Shown here piece by piece: positions 35,769 through 43,968 of a stretch of 64,000 nucleotides of DNA (the stretch's first letter is position 1; each line of letters opens with the position of its first letter). A program made the translations under genes and the position numbers. Source of the stretch: Bacillota bacterium. GTDB taxonomy: Bacteria > Bacillota > UBA4882 > UBA8346. Below the pieces are notes generated by a model that was not told the origin of the DNA, made no database searches, and saw only the letters and a program-made list of their open reading frames with translations. The stretch spans positions 62,001-126,000 of the forward strand of contig JAEZCE010000086.1 in the NCBI GenBank assembly GCA_023429995.1, read 5' to 3'.

Positions 35769-36575
35769 ATGTTCTCCAATTTAAACAAAGCCAGTAAAAC
35801 TGCTGTTTTTACTGTTTTAACGACCTTGACGATAATCTGGGCTTATCCGATTGTTCATGCTATTATGGAATCTTTTAAAATCAATGGCTTCAGAAATTAC
35901 CTGACAGTCATCAATCATCCTGCAGTCCATTATTTTCGGGTGTTATTCAATAGCCTGTTTATTGCAGTATGTGCCTCGGGGATTGTCACCGCCTTCGCTT
36001 CGCTGGCGGCTTATGCCTTCTCCAAAATGGAGTTCCGGGGGCGGAAGTTTCTTTATTATTCACTCCTGGCTTGCCTGGCGATTCCGGCGGCGGCTGTTAT
36101 GACTCCGATGTTTTTTACGATGAAAGTGATTGGACTGATGAATACCTATGGGGCCATTATATTGCCGTTGGTTGCTTTCAACGCTCCGTTTATGCTCCTG
36201 GTGCTGAAAAATTATTTTGATACCGTACCCAATTCCCTGCTGGAAGCGGCCCAGATAGACGGCAGTTCGAGCTTCCGGACCTTCCAAGCGATCATGATGC
36301 CCCTGGGAGTTCCGGCTATCGTCAATGTTTCTGTACTGACGTTTATTTATGCCTGGAACGACTTTTTGATTCCATTACTCTTTGTCCGGAAGGAAAGCTT
36401 GTATACTGTTACTTTGGCTACTTCTTATTTTACTTCGACCCGGGGCCAAACGCCGGAGATGGTGGCGCAACTCTATGCGGCGCTGATCTTAATGACAATA
36501 CCTTCCATTTTAATCTACTTGTTTAGTCAGAAATATCTTCAAGAGGGACTTACTGCCGGAGCTATCAAAAATTAA
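35769..36575 (+). CDS. Sugar ABC transporter permease 2 (UgpE/MalG-like)
   Basis: A 268-residue permease, five to six membrane segments. Typical features are LTIIWAYPIVHAIMESFK, the ALPIVAF-type membrane stretches, the EAA loop LLEAAQIDGSSSFRTFQAIM near residue 160, and the C-terminus FSQKYLQEGLTAGAIKN. It follows the first permease by 10 bp. Together with the binding protein it imports an oligosaccharide, and the intracellular glycosidase-like gene downstream would process it. Confidence 0.93.
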   Translation: MFSNLNKASKTAVFTVLTTLTIIWAYPIVHAIMESFKINGFRNYLTVINHPAVHYFRVLFNSLFIAVCASGIVTAFASLAAYAFSKMEFRGRKFLYYSLLACLAIPAAAVMTPMFFTMKVIGLMNTYGAIILPLVAFNAPFMLLVLKNYFDTVPNSLLEAAQIDGSSSFRTFQAIMMPLGVPAIVNVSVLTFIYAWNDFLIPLLFVRKESLYTVTLATSYFTSTRGQTPEMVAQLYAALILMTIPSILIYLFSQKYLQEGLTAGAIKN

Positions 36576-36589
36576 AGAGGTATGCCAAA

Positions 36590-38902
36590 ATGCTTATCCA
36601 AGGTCAATTACCTGTTCCTTTCGATGAGAAGCTTTTTGATAAAAACTGTTTGTTCCAATCGGATAAATTTCAGTTTGATTTATTATCTGTCCGTATGCAC
36701 AACCGGGATGGTAGTATTCGGACAGTTCCTTTATTTCCGAATAAAGAACAGTCTATGGTTTTCCAAGGCAGGTACGGAACGCCTGAATACGGGGGCTTGA
36801 TCATGATAAGCATTAAGCCGGACCCGGAAGTAAAGGGAGAAAACAAATGTCTTCGGGGAGTTTTGGAAATTGATCATCAATACGGCAATTTTTCGGGAAA
36901 CATTGAAGTCTCGTTTCTTGTTTCGGGAGTTCATCCGCGGAAACGGAAACAATGGTTGATTCCCACTTTTAATTATAATGGCAATCCCCACGGTAAAGGA
37001 AAATATCCTCATCCTCAGCTCAATAAGGCCTTGGGAGTCCGAGCGGACCGCATGGCCCAACCATATATTTTCTATCAGGATGATGGTTGCAGTTTTGCGG
37101 TAGGATTATATGGCGACGGTCCTATTAAAGGAGTTGTTGAAGGGCTTCCGGCCTCGTTAAATTGGGAGATGCCATCGGGAAATCAATCGGTTGTTTTGAG
37201 CTTCATATACCCGTTTTGGGAGTACGGACATGGTTCTTCCGAATCCGAAGCGGTTTATTTTAAAAAAAATGAATTTAAAGAGGCCGAACGGGGGATTTCG
37301 GAGTGGTCGGGCCCGTCCCGGCTTACGATGCCGTTTCATGTTTGGTTTGGCGGATCCGGCGATAGTCGCGCCTATGCTCCAATCTCTTGGCACGTCTGGA
37401 ATGAAGCGGAAGAACAAAGGTTGAAACAACAAAGGCCTCTTCAAGTTGAGCTGGAAGAGCGAATCCGGTTTTTAAACGCAGCTTATTACGATTCTAAACT
37501 AGGGCCTGGACATTATCGCTGTAATATGGCTTATGATTATGCCTCAATCGGTTTTATCTGGCGTTCTTTAGAAGCGGCTTATTTGGATTGGTGGCTGCAA
37601 AATTGGAGTCAGTCTGATAAACCCGATAACGGGTTAAATTCGGACCTTAACAGGGGTTACCGGTCAATCCAACATTGGGCCCAACATGGAACGGATAATG
37701 ATTTGATTTTGACTTGTTTTCAAGGGGAAAATTATTGTTTCCGCCGGGAATACGGCGAGCAGGCCTTATCGACCAGGGTTATGGCCGAAGCCATTCATGG
37801 ATTTATCCGGTGTTATTCCCTTTCGGCAGCTATCGGCAAGTCCGAATTTTTATTCCGGCAGGTAGCCGAAAACCAATTGGATTGGCTGCTTCGGCACCGT
37901 CTAAATAATGGCGCGTTCGCCCGGTATTACTTTTCCGATGGCGCGCCGGCGCGTCCGGCGATAGTTGCCACCGGGACCGTGGTTACGGTGTTGGCTGAAG
38001 CTGCTAGGATTTTTGACCGTCCGGACTATGAGCAGGCTGTTGTTTGCGCTTATGAGGCATACCGGAAGGAAATCATCGAAAAAGAGGCTTTTTACGGGGG
38101 AACTTTAGATGCCGATACCGAGGATAAAGAAGCGGCATATTCCGGACTTGAGGCTGCGATTTCCTTATACCGGTTGACCGGAGACTCGAAATATCTAAAT
38201 GACGCCAAGCAAATTGCCGATTACGTTCTGACATATACTTGGGCCTATCGGATAAAGACTTTCCCCCAGGACTCCATGGCCCAAGCGCATCAAGTCGATA
38301 CCTGGGGAGCTACTTCCGTATCCCCGGAGAATCAACATTTTGACCCCTATAACAATGCGGCGTTGATTTTAACCGGACTTTTTAGCGGAGAATTCCAATA
38401 TACCGAATTGGGCCTGGCAATGCTTTATTTCGCCATGGATGGCCGCTGGTCGATCCCACAGGGGGTGGATTGCGGTCGGAAGCAGCCGGAACAACTTCTG
38501 AATACCAATTGGTTTTACAACGTGGAATCCGTTGTCAGACGGGGCGATTACCGGGATATCGGCGAGGAGTGGGCCTGGCCCCAAGTCGTTCCATGCTTGG
38601 AATATCTTTCGATCGGAGGGGCTTGTTTGGATTTAGGGACCGGGCGGGGAATCGGGATTGACGGCTGCAAAATTGCGACACTGGAGTTTTCCCATGACCG
38701 AACTGTCGTCTTATTACAGGAGACACTGGGATGTGCTCATTCGATTTTATTGAAATTATTCAATTATCCCAAAGGAACTTTTATGATTACCCATGACATT
38801 ACCAGCCGGGAGTTACCATGGAGTCGGATTGAAACGGGAATTCGTATCGATTTAATGAAGAATCAGGAATTAAAACTCATTATCCAATCGTGCGAAAAAT
38901 GA
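36590..38902 (+). CDS. Six-hairpin glycosidase-like protein (cytoplasmic)
   Basis: A 770-residue protein without signal peptide. The first 300 residues contain beta-rich segments, and from about 310 the protein is made of paired helices typical of the six-hairpin (alpha/alpha)6 glycosidase superfamily: ETVVAVMAEAIHGF-type helices, LLRHRLNNGAFARYYFSDG, AAYSGLEAAISLYRLTGDSK and DAKQIADYVLTYTW. Acid residues such as in DADTEDKEAAY could be catalytic, but the exact family is not recognisable to me. It is the last gene of the kinase-regulator-transporter locus, so it most likely degrades the sugar imported by the ABC system. The start follows AGAGGTATG at the end of the permease gene. Confidence 0.7.
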   Translation: MLIQGQLPVPFDEKLFDKNCLFQSDKFQFDLLSVRMHNRDGSIRTVPLFPNKEQSMVFQGRYGTPEYGGLIMISIKPDPEVKGENKCLRGVLEIDHQYGNFSGNIEVSFLVSGVHPRKRKQWLIPTFNYNGNPHGKGKYPHPQLNKALGVRADRMAQPYIFYQDDGCSFAVGLYGDGPIKGVVEGLPASLNWEMPSGNQSVVLSFIYPFWEYGHGSSESEAVYFKKNEFKEAERGISEWSGPSRLTMPFHVWFGGSGDSRAYAPISWHVWNEAEEQRLKQQRPLQVELEERIRFLNAAYYDSKLGPGHYRCNMAYDYASIGFIWRSLEAAYLDWWLQNWSQSDKPDNGLNSDLNRGYRSIQHWAQHGTDNDLILTCFQGENYCFRREYGEQALSTRVMAEAIHGFIRCYSLSAAIGKSEFLFRQVAENQLDWLLRHRLNNGAFARYYFSDGAPARPAIVATGTVVTVLAEAARIFDRPDYEQAVVCAYEAYRKEIIEKEAFYGGTLDADTEDKEAAYSGLEAAISLYRLTGDSKYLNDAKQIADYVLTYTWAYRIKTFPQDSMAQAHQVDTWGATSVSPENQHFDPYNNAALILTGLFSGEFQYTELGLAMLYFAMDGRWSIPQGVDCGRKQPEQLLNTNWFYNVESVVRRGDYRDIGEEWAWPQVVPCLEYLSIGGACLDLGTGRGIGIDGCKIATLEFSHDRTVVLLQETLGCAHSILLKLFNYPKGTFMITHDITSRELPWSRIETGIRIDLMKNQELKLIIQSCEK

Positions 38903-38944
38903 ATTGTTTTAATCCATAGGCCTAAAATCCGGGCATATATTTTT

Positions 38945-38980
38945 AGAACGTATCAACCGAAAGAGGCGTTCTATTTTTTT
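38945..38980 (+). terminator. Terminator after the glycosidase-like gene
   Basis: AGAACG (38945-38950) pairs with CGTTCT (38967-38972) and is followed by a run of seven T after A. It closes the carbohydrate locus. Confidence 0.7.
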
Positions 38981-39222
38981 GGTTAATTTTTATCATTTTG
39001 GAAGGTAAATTAAAAAAATATGTTGTATATAAATAATACGTAAAATATTGGTTTTACCTGGAAAACCTCAATGAAATCATTGGCAATTTTCTGTTAATTA
39101 GGTGTTTTGAAAAACCAAGGATTAGTGTTTGGTTTGAACCAAACCAAGTTTTACATGGGTAGTTTTTGTTTTTAGAGTTCATATTTCAAAGCTTTTATTT
39201 TTAAGAAATGGTGATTGCCAAA
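38981..39222 (+). other. A/T-rich non-coding region upstream of the cyclase gene
   Basis: No gene found. The sequence is very A/T-rich, contains the near-repeat TTTGGTTTGAACCAAACC around 39128-39144 (an inverted repeat centred on GGTTTGAACC), and probably holds the promoter of the cyclase gene. No clear -35/-10 pair is called. Confidence 0.35.
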
Positions 39223-40971
39223 ATGTCTCAAACATCAAAAAAACAAAATTATGTCCAAAAAATCGGAAATACCAAAGTTACTTCCATCACCAGCCGGATT
39301 ATTATCATTTTCACCCTATCGCTCCTGGTGGCCTGCTTTACCACGAATTATATTAATCTTACGCTCAATCGGGCTCAGCAGATTAAAATGATGAAAGAGC
39401 TTCTGGTCAATGATTTAAAGGAGATTTACGATTTCTCCAATTCCCAATATGATATCTATGAGTATTCCAATGAAGATCCGGCCGCTTATCGTTCCTCAAT
39501 CGTCGCCATTGAAACCCGGGGCCTCCGCCAGTTTAAGAATAAGAGAAAGAAGTCCATCACCATTGCCATAAAAATTGAAGATTTAAGACGCTCCCCCATT
39601 ATCTTTCAAGCCTCGAAAATTCCTAAAGCGCACTATTTTACAGATCATAAAGCGCTGCAGAAAATCGTGACCAACACCCGTCAAGGTATTTCCGATGGCA
39701 CATTAAGTTTCATGTTTCATGGGGAAGAATACTATGGAGTCTATAAGCGAATACCCAAATGGGATGCTTTTTTAATTCGGGCTGAGGAGATGAATGAGTT
39801 TTATCATGATTCATGGCTCATTTTCCGGGATATATCCCTGATTATTGCCTTGATAACTCTTATTTGCACCTTGATTGGCATCTATTTTATCCGCCATATC
39901 ACTCGTTTTATTGGAATTATCACTGATTCCATCATGACCATGATTCAAGGCCAACAATTGGGGGCGATTTCCCTTGAAGGGGCCACCAATGACAACATTA
40001 CTTTCATGGGGATGGCTTTCAATTCTTTATCCAGTAGTATCAATAATTTGTTAACCGTATTCAGGAGGTTTGTTAATAAAGATGTCGCCACGCAGGCATA
40101 CCGTGAGAAAATCGTCCTCCTTAAAGGGGAGCAAAAAGAATTGACTGTGCTTTTTTCCGATATTAAAAGTTTTACGACGATGACTGAAACCTTAGGAACC
40201 GACATTATTAACATATTAAACCTTCATTATCAAAGGGCCATCCGGGCAATTTTTCAATATGACGGCATCATTGGCTCAATCATCGGCGATGCGGTTTTGG
40301 CCGTATTCGGAGTTCAAGTTGAAGAAAAACATGAAGCGGTCAATAAGTCATATCAAGCCGTTTTAGCAGGATATGAAATCCAGAAAGTGGCTAAAATGTT
40401 ACGCGACGAAATGCAGCTTCGTTATGAAGAAATCGTCCGGGTTCAAGGAAAGTTAACTCCGCAGGATGAGCAGATATACCGGGCTGTTTTGGTCGAAGTA
40501 GGGGTGGGTATTGATGGCGGGAATGTGTTTTATGGAAATATCGGTTCTTACGAACGGATGACCAATACCGTAATCGGGGATAACGTTAACGCCGCTTCGA
40601 GATTGGAGGGGTTAACCCGTTTTTATAAGGTTCCGGTAATTTGTTCCGAGTACATCAAAAGAGATATTGAACAAAACCAGCCGGATCATGGCTTTTATTT
40701 CTTAGAAATCGATACTGTACAGGTTAAGGGGAAGTCAGTCGGCCAAAAAATTTACTGGCCGATACCGCAAACGAGCTTAAATAACGAGATGAGCATGGAT
40801 TTACAACGGTTTGATCAGGCCCGCGCATTTTATTATCAGGGGTCATGGGAAGAAGCTCATCGACTTTTCGGCCAAACTCATTTGCCGGTCACGGAAGAAT
40901 TTACGAAAAGAACAGGAAGCGGGAGATCCCCTGAGAATTGGAGCGGAATATGGAACCTGGAAACAAAATAA
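39223..40971 (+). CDS. Membrane-bound class III nucleotide cyclase (adenylate/guanylate cyclase)
   Basis: About 582 residues. Two membrane segments (about 23-42 and 207-225) flank an extracellular sensor of about 160 residues. The cytoplasmic part has a HAMP-like linker and a class III catalytic domain: metal Asp motif LFSDIKSFTTMTE (about 307), second metal region IGSIIGDAVLAVFG (about 350), and VIGDNVNAASRLEG (about 449). cAMP or cGMP specificity cannot be read securely. The last 50 residues carry a short tail with a TPR-like helix. The ATG at 39223 follows GGTGATT; ATG at 39208 has no site. It overlaps the coiled-coil gene by 22 bp. Confidence 0.9.
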   Translation: MSQTSKKQNYVQKIGNTKVTSITSRIIIIFTLSLLVACFTTNYINLTLNRAQQIKMMKELLVNDLKEIYDFSNSQYDIYEYSNEDPAAYRSSIVAIETRGLRQFKNKRKKSITIAIKIEDLRRSPIIFQASKIPKAHYFTDHKALQKIVTNTRQGISDGTLSFMFHGEEYYGVYKRIPKWDAFLIRAEEMNEFYHDSWLIFRDISLIIALITLICTLIGIYFIRHITRFIGIITDSIMTMIQGQQLGAISLEGATNDNITFMGMAFNSLSSSINNLLTVFRRFVNKDVATQAYREKIVLLKGEQKELTVLFSDIKSFTTMTETLGTDIINILNLHYQRAIRAIFQYDGIIGSIIGDAVLAVFGVQVEEKHEAVNKSYQAVLAGYEIQKVAKMLRDEMQLRYEEIVRVQGKLTPQDEQIYRAVLVEVGVGIDGGNVFYGNIGSYERMTNTVIGDNVNAASRLEGLTRFYKVPVICSEYIKRDIEQNQPDHGFYFLEIDTVQVKGKSVGQKIYWPIPQTSLNNEMSMDLQRFDQARAFYYQGSWEEAHRLFGQTHLPVTEEFTKRTGSGRSPENWSGIWNLETK

Positions 40972-41837
40972 GCGAAGAATTCGGCAAAAACCATTTTTTT
41001 AAAAATTTATTAGTTGAATCGGAACAACCTCCAATATATTCCTTGGAGGAAGAGTTTTCCAAAACCAAGCATAACCGGGACCTCAAACCATATTTCATAT
41101 TTTTTGGGTTTATTTTGGTGTTAATTGGTGCTACGATTTATACCACGCATTATCTGGAAGCCAAATCGAAGCAAGTGAGTATTGATATCTCCGATTTTGA
41201 GGATTTGCGTCTAAAAGAAACTTTAAGCGCAGCCAAGGAAAAGGAAGAGGAGCTGCACCAAAAAAGCGCCGAACTTGATACAAAGGCCAAGGAAATTGCG
41301 GTTAAAAACAAGGAACTCGACAGTAAAAAGGGAGAAATACGTAATTTACGAAATTCTTTTGACCAGGAAGTTCAAAAGATTAAGGAACAAGTTCAAGAAC
41401 AGGCAGATCTTGAAAAGAGCGATAAGAAATCCCTGCAACGGCTGCAAATGAAAGGTCAAAAACAAATTGACCAGCTCACAAAGGCTTATGAGAACGAATT
41501 AGCACAAAAACAGACAGAAATTCTTCGATTGCAGGAACAAATCCGAACCGGTGAAAGCAGAGCCGCAGAACTCAAAAGTTATCAATATGGTTTAAGCGTT
41601 TACCTAAAGGACAAAAAGGCTCTGGGATGTATTATTGATCCCAGGCAGCGTAAAAATATGACCGGTTTTTTTGTACGGGATCCCAAAATAAAGGAAGAAA
41701 CTTTGGTTGACGTGTATCATGGCGACGATGAATACCTTGGTCAGCTCAAATTAGTTCCTGAAGGAACCGGGGTACGGGTGGAACTGGTTGAGACCATAAA
41801 GAGCGTTAAACCGTTCGACTGGTTTAAACTTCCTTGA
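40950..41837 (+). CDS. Coiled-coil membrane protein coupled to the cyclase
   Basis: A 295-residue protein I do not recognise. After about 45 soluble residues comes one membrane segment (PYFIFFGFILVLIGATIY), then a coiled coil of roughly 150 residues rich in Lys, Glu and Gln (KEKEEELHQKSAELDTKAKE and similar), and a C-terminal globular domain of 80 residues (GCIIDPRQRKNMTGFFVRDP, DVYHGDDEYLGQLKLVPEGT). It overlaps the cyclase end, so the two are translated together. It may sense or scaffold in the same signalling unit; that is inference. Confidence 0.7.
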   Translation: MEPGNKISEEFGKNHFFKNLLVESEQPPIYSLEEEFSKTKHNRDLKPYFIFFGFILVLIGATIYTTHYLEAKSKQVSIDISDFEDLRLKETLSAAKEKEEELHQKSAELDTKAKEIAVKNKELDSKKGEIRNLRNSFDQEVQKIKEQVQEQADLEKSDKKSLQRLQMKGQKQIDQLTKAYENELAQKQTEILRLQEQIRTGESRAAELKSYQYGLSVYLKDKKALGCIIDPRQRKNMTGFFVRDPKIKEETLVDVYHGDDEYLGQLKLVPEGTGVRVELVETIKSVKPFDWFKLP

Positions 41838-41853
41838 GCAAGCATGGCGAATA

Positions 41854-41891
41854 AAAAAAATGCCCATTCTTTTTTGAAAGGGCATTTTTTT
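41854..41891. terminator. Bidirectional terminator between converging operons
   Basis: AAAAAAATGCCC (41854-41865) pairs perfectly with GGGCATTTTTTT (41880-41891). With A and T tracts on both sides it can terminate the cyclase operon and the minus-strand FloA operon. Confidence 0.9.
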
Positions 41892-41898
41892 ATCGGAT

Positions 41899-42195
41899 TT
41901 AGCGTCGTCCCCTTTTGGAAAGGGGTTTTCCCAAAATTTCCGCCCAGACGATTCCCTGGAGGAAATTATTCCGGTTTAATGTAAGAAAACCAGGGGGGGT
42001 TATGGATTTAGCAGTATCGGGCTGCGATTGGGAAGGGTTATTTTCCCCAACCGGTTTTGCTTCAATTTGCAGCCGATGCAAGGCAATATGTTCATCCCAT
42101 GGCGCGCCTGCGGAATGATCGGAATTCACACTGCTTTCCGGCGTTACCGGGGGGTCGTCTTTAACTGGCTCGTCTATTTCCCAAGGGTCTCTCAT
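41899..42195 (-). CDS. Small protein coupled to FloA
   Basis: A 98-residue protein whose ATG overlaps the floA stop (ATGA) and which follows GGAAGTG. It is acidic and Pro-rich at the start (WEIDEPVKDDPPVTPE) and ends with FLTLNRNNFLQGIVWAEILG KPLSKR, an ordered-looking stretch. I do not recognise a family. Coupling to floA suggests a partner of the flotillin membrane domains. The bidirectional terminator lies right after. Confidence 0.65.
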   Translation of the reverse strand: MRDPWEIDEPVKDDPPVTPESSVNSDHSAGAPWDEHIALHRLQIEAKPVGENNPSQSQPDTAKSITPPGFLTLNRNNFLQGIVWAEILGKPLSKRGRR

Positions 42196-43181
42196 TTCTT
42201 TTCACTTCCGGGAGCGTCCGGTTTTCCCGAATTGGAGATGGTATTTCTCATCTGGGTGTCGGATATGACATTTTGCATGTTATAGTAATCCATGACTCCC
42301 ATTTTTCCTTCTCTTAAAGCAGTGGCCATAGCTTTTGGCACTTCGGACTCTGCTTCTACAACTTTAGCCTGCATTTCCACGACCACGGCTTTCATTTCCT
42401 GCTCTTTGGCAACAGCCATCGCTCTGCGTTCTTCCGCTTTTGCCTGGGCGATATTCTTATCGGCCTCGGCTTTTAATGTTAACAGTTGAGCGCCAATATT
42501 ACGGCCTACATCAATATCGGCGATATCGATGGATAAAATTTCAAAAGCGGTACCGGCGTCAAGCCCTTTGCTAAGCACGGTTTTTGATATCCGGTCCGGA
42601 TTCTCAAGCACTTCGCTGTAAGAGGGCGAAGAACCCACCGTGGTTACGATGCCTTCGCCTACCCGGGCCAGAACAGTGGCTTCGCCGGCGCCGCCGATTA
42701 GGCGGTCAATATTAGCCCTCACAGTAACCCTGGCTTTGGAAAGTAATTCAATTCCGTCCTTGGCGACTGCCGAAACATTCGGGGTCTCAATGACTTTGGG
42801 GTTGACGCTCATTTTAACGGCATCCAAAACATCCCGGCCCGCAAGGTCGATAGCAGCCGCCCGTTCAAACTTCAAATTCATATCGGCCCGATGAGCGGCA
42901 ATTAGAGCATTCACAACTTTATCAACGTTGCCGCCGGCTAGAAAATGGGCTTCAAGTTGATTGGCGTTCACATCCAGGCCTGCCTTTACGGCTTTCACGA
43001 GGGGCAATACGATTTGACCGGGGATAACCCGACGCAACCGCATTCCGACTAAATTGAATATTCCCAGCTGTACTCCGGCGGCCCGGGCGGAGATCCATAA
43101 ACCGAGCGGGAAAAAACTGAAAAAAATCGACAACACAATAATGATGGCAAAGATTAGGAAAATCGGTCCCAAAAGTTCCAT
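42192..43181 (-). CDS. floA: Flotillin-like protein FloA
   Basis: A 329-residue protein with one N-terminal membrane hairpin (LIFAIIIVLSIFFSFFPLGL) and the FloA-type SPFH core: VKAVKAGLDVNANQLEAHFL, LKFERAAAIDLAGRDVLDAV, AKVRV-like KARVTVRANIDRLIGGAGEA, DIDVGRNIGAQLLTLKAEAD and a coiled coil with KAEERRAMAVAKEQEMKAVV. In Bacillus FloA organises membrane microdomains. AGGAGGTATATG precedes the start. It is translated after NfeD, the conserved order of the operon. Confidence 0.95.
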   Translation of the reverse strand: MELLGPIFLIFAIIIVLSIFFSFFPLGLWISARAAGVQLGIFNLVGMRLRRVIPGQIVLPLVKAVKAGLDVNANQLEAHFLAGGNVDKVVNALIAAHRADMNLKFERAAAIDLAGRDVLDAVKMSVNPKVIETPNVSAVAKDGIELLSKARVTVRANIDRLIGGAGEATVLARVGEGIVTTVGSSPSYSEVLENPDRISKTVLSKGLDAGTAFEILSIDIADIDVGRNIGAQLLTLKAEADKNIAQAKAEERRAMAVAKEQEMKAVVVEMQAKVVEAESEVPKAMATALREGKMGVMDYYNMQNVISDTQMRNTISNSGKPDAPGSEKK

Positions 43182-43205
43182 TTTTCATATACCTCCTATG
43201 ATTTT

Positions 43206-43706
43206 TTATTCCGAAACACGGACGATCACCCGGCTCCCTTCAACCTTTTTCACGCAGATCTTGGATTTTTCCGGGATGAAATCCCCTTCGGTGACTACAT
43301 CAATGACTGTTCCATCAAAATCGGCTTTTCCGGACGGACGTAGAACCGTCAACGCAATGCCTTCTTTTCCCAAAAGCTCACTTTGGTCAGCAACTGCCAC
43401 ATATCCGGATTCTTTAACGGACTGTTGCTGCAGAATGAGCTTTCTGGATAGATAACCGCTTTTGGCTGAATTGAAAATGAACGAGAGAGCGAGTCCGATG
43501 AGTCCGAGGATGATTAAGGTCAAAGCCAATACCTCAGTCCAGGTGCGGGCTGAAAGAAATACGCCTAAAAAAAGCAGAACAATACCGGTGATACCGGGAA
43601 CACCAAAGCCCGGATGGATCATCTCGACCAACAACAAGAGGATGCCTAGGATAAAACAAGTTGCAGCAAATGGTGAGATTTGAGCGGCAAAACTAAAGAA
43701 ATCCAT
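43206..43706 (-). CDS. NfeD family membrane protein (short form)
   Basis: A 166-residue protein with four membrane segments (FAATCFILGILLLLVEMIHP, GVPGITGIVLLFLGVF, ALTLIILGLIGLALSF and an N-terminal one) and a C-terminal OB-fold (LLGKEGIALTVLRPSGKADF, GDFIPEKSKICVKKVEGSRV). It lacks the ClpP-like protease domain of long NfeD forms. NfeD and FloA are almost always neighbours and interact. Ribosome binding site GAGGTGG. Confidence 0.92.
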   Translation of the reverse strand: MDFFSFAAQISPFAATCFILGILLLLVEMIHPGFGVPGITGIVLLFLGVFLSARTWTEVLALTLIILGLIGLALSFIFNSAKSGYLSRKLILQQQSVKESGYVAVADQSELLGKEGIALTVLRPSGKADFDGTVIDVVTEGDFIPEKSKICVKKVEGSRVIVRVSE

Positions 43707-43968
43707 GGGCTTGCACCACCTCGCGCGTTTTTTTGAACCATGATCTTTGAAAAATCAAGACCATCCTTACCAAAGTTTTTCGGGAAAAAACTTCAAAATC
43801 CTTTTTATTCTTTATAAGAAACCAATCGTTTTGATAGGGTTGTCAGTTTTGGAATAATGAACCTGCAACTGATGAAATAATAGGCCGTTTAGCTGATGGA
43901 AGAGGAATTTTTTACGGGAAAATTCCTCGTCGTAAGCTATGAAACGATTTTTGGGAAGGATCGAATGA

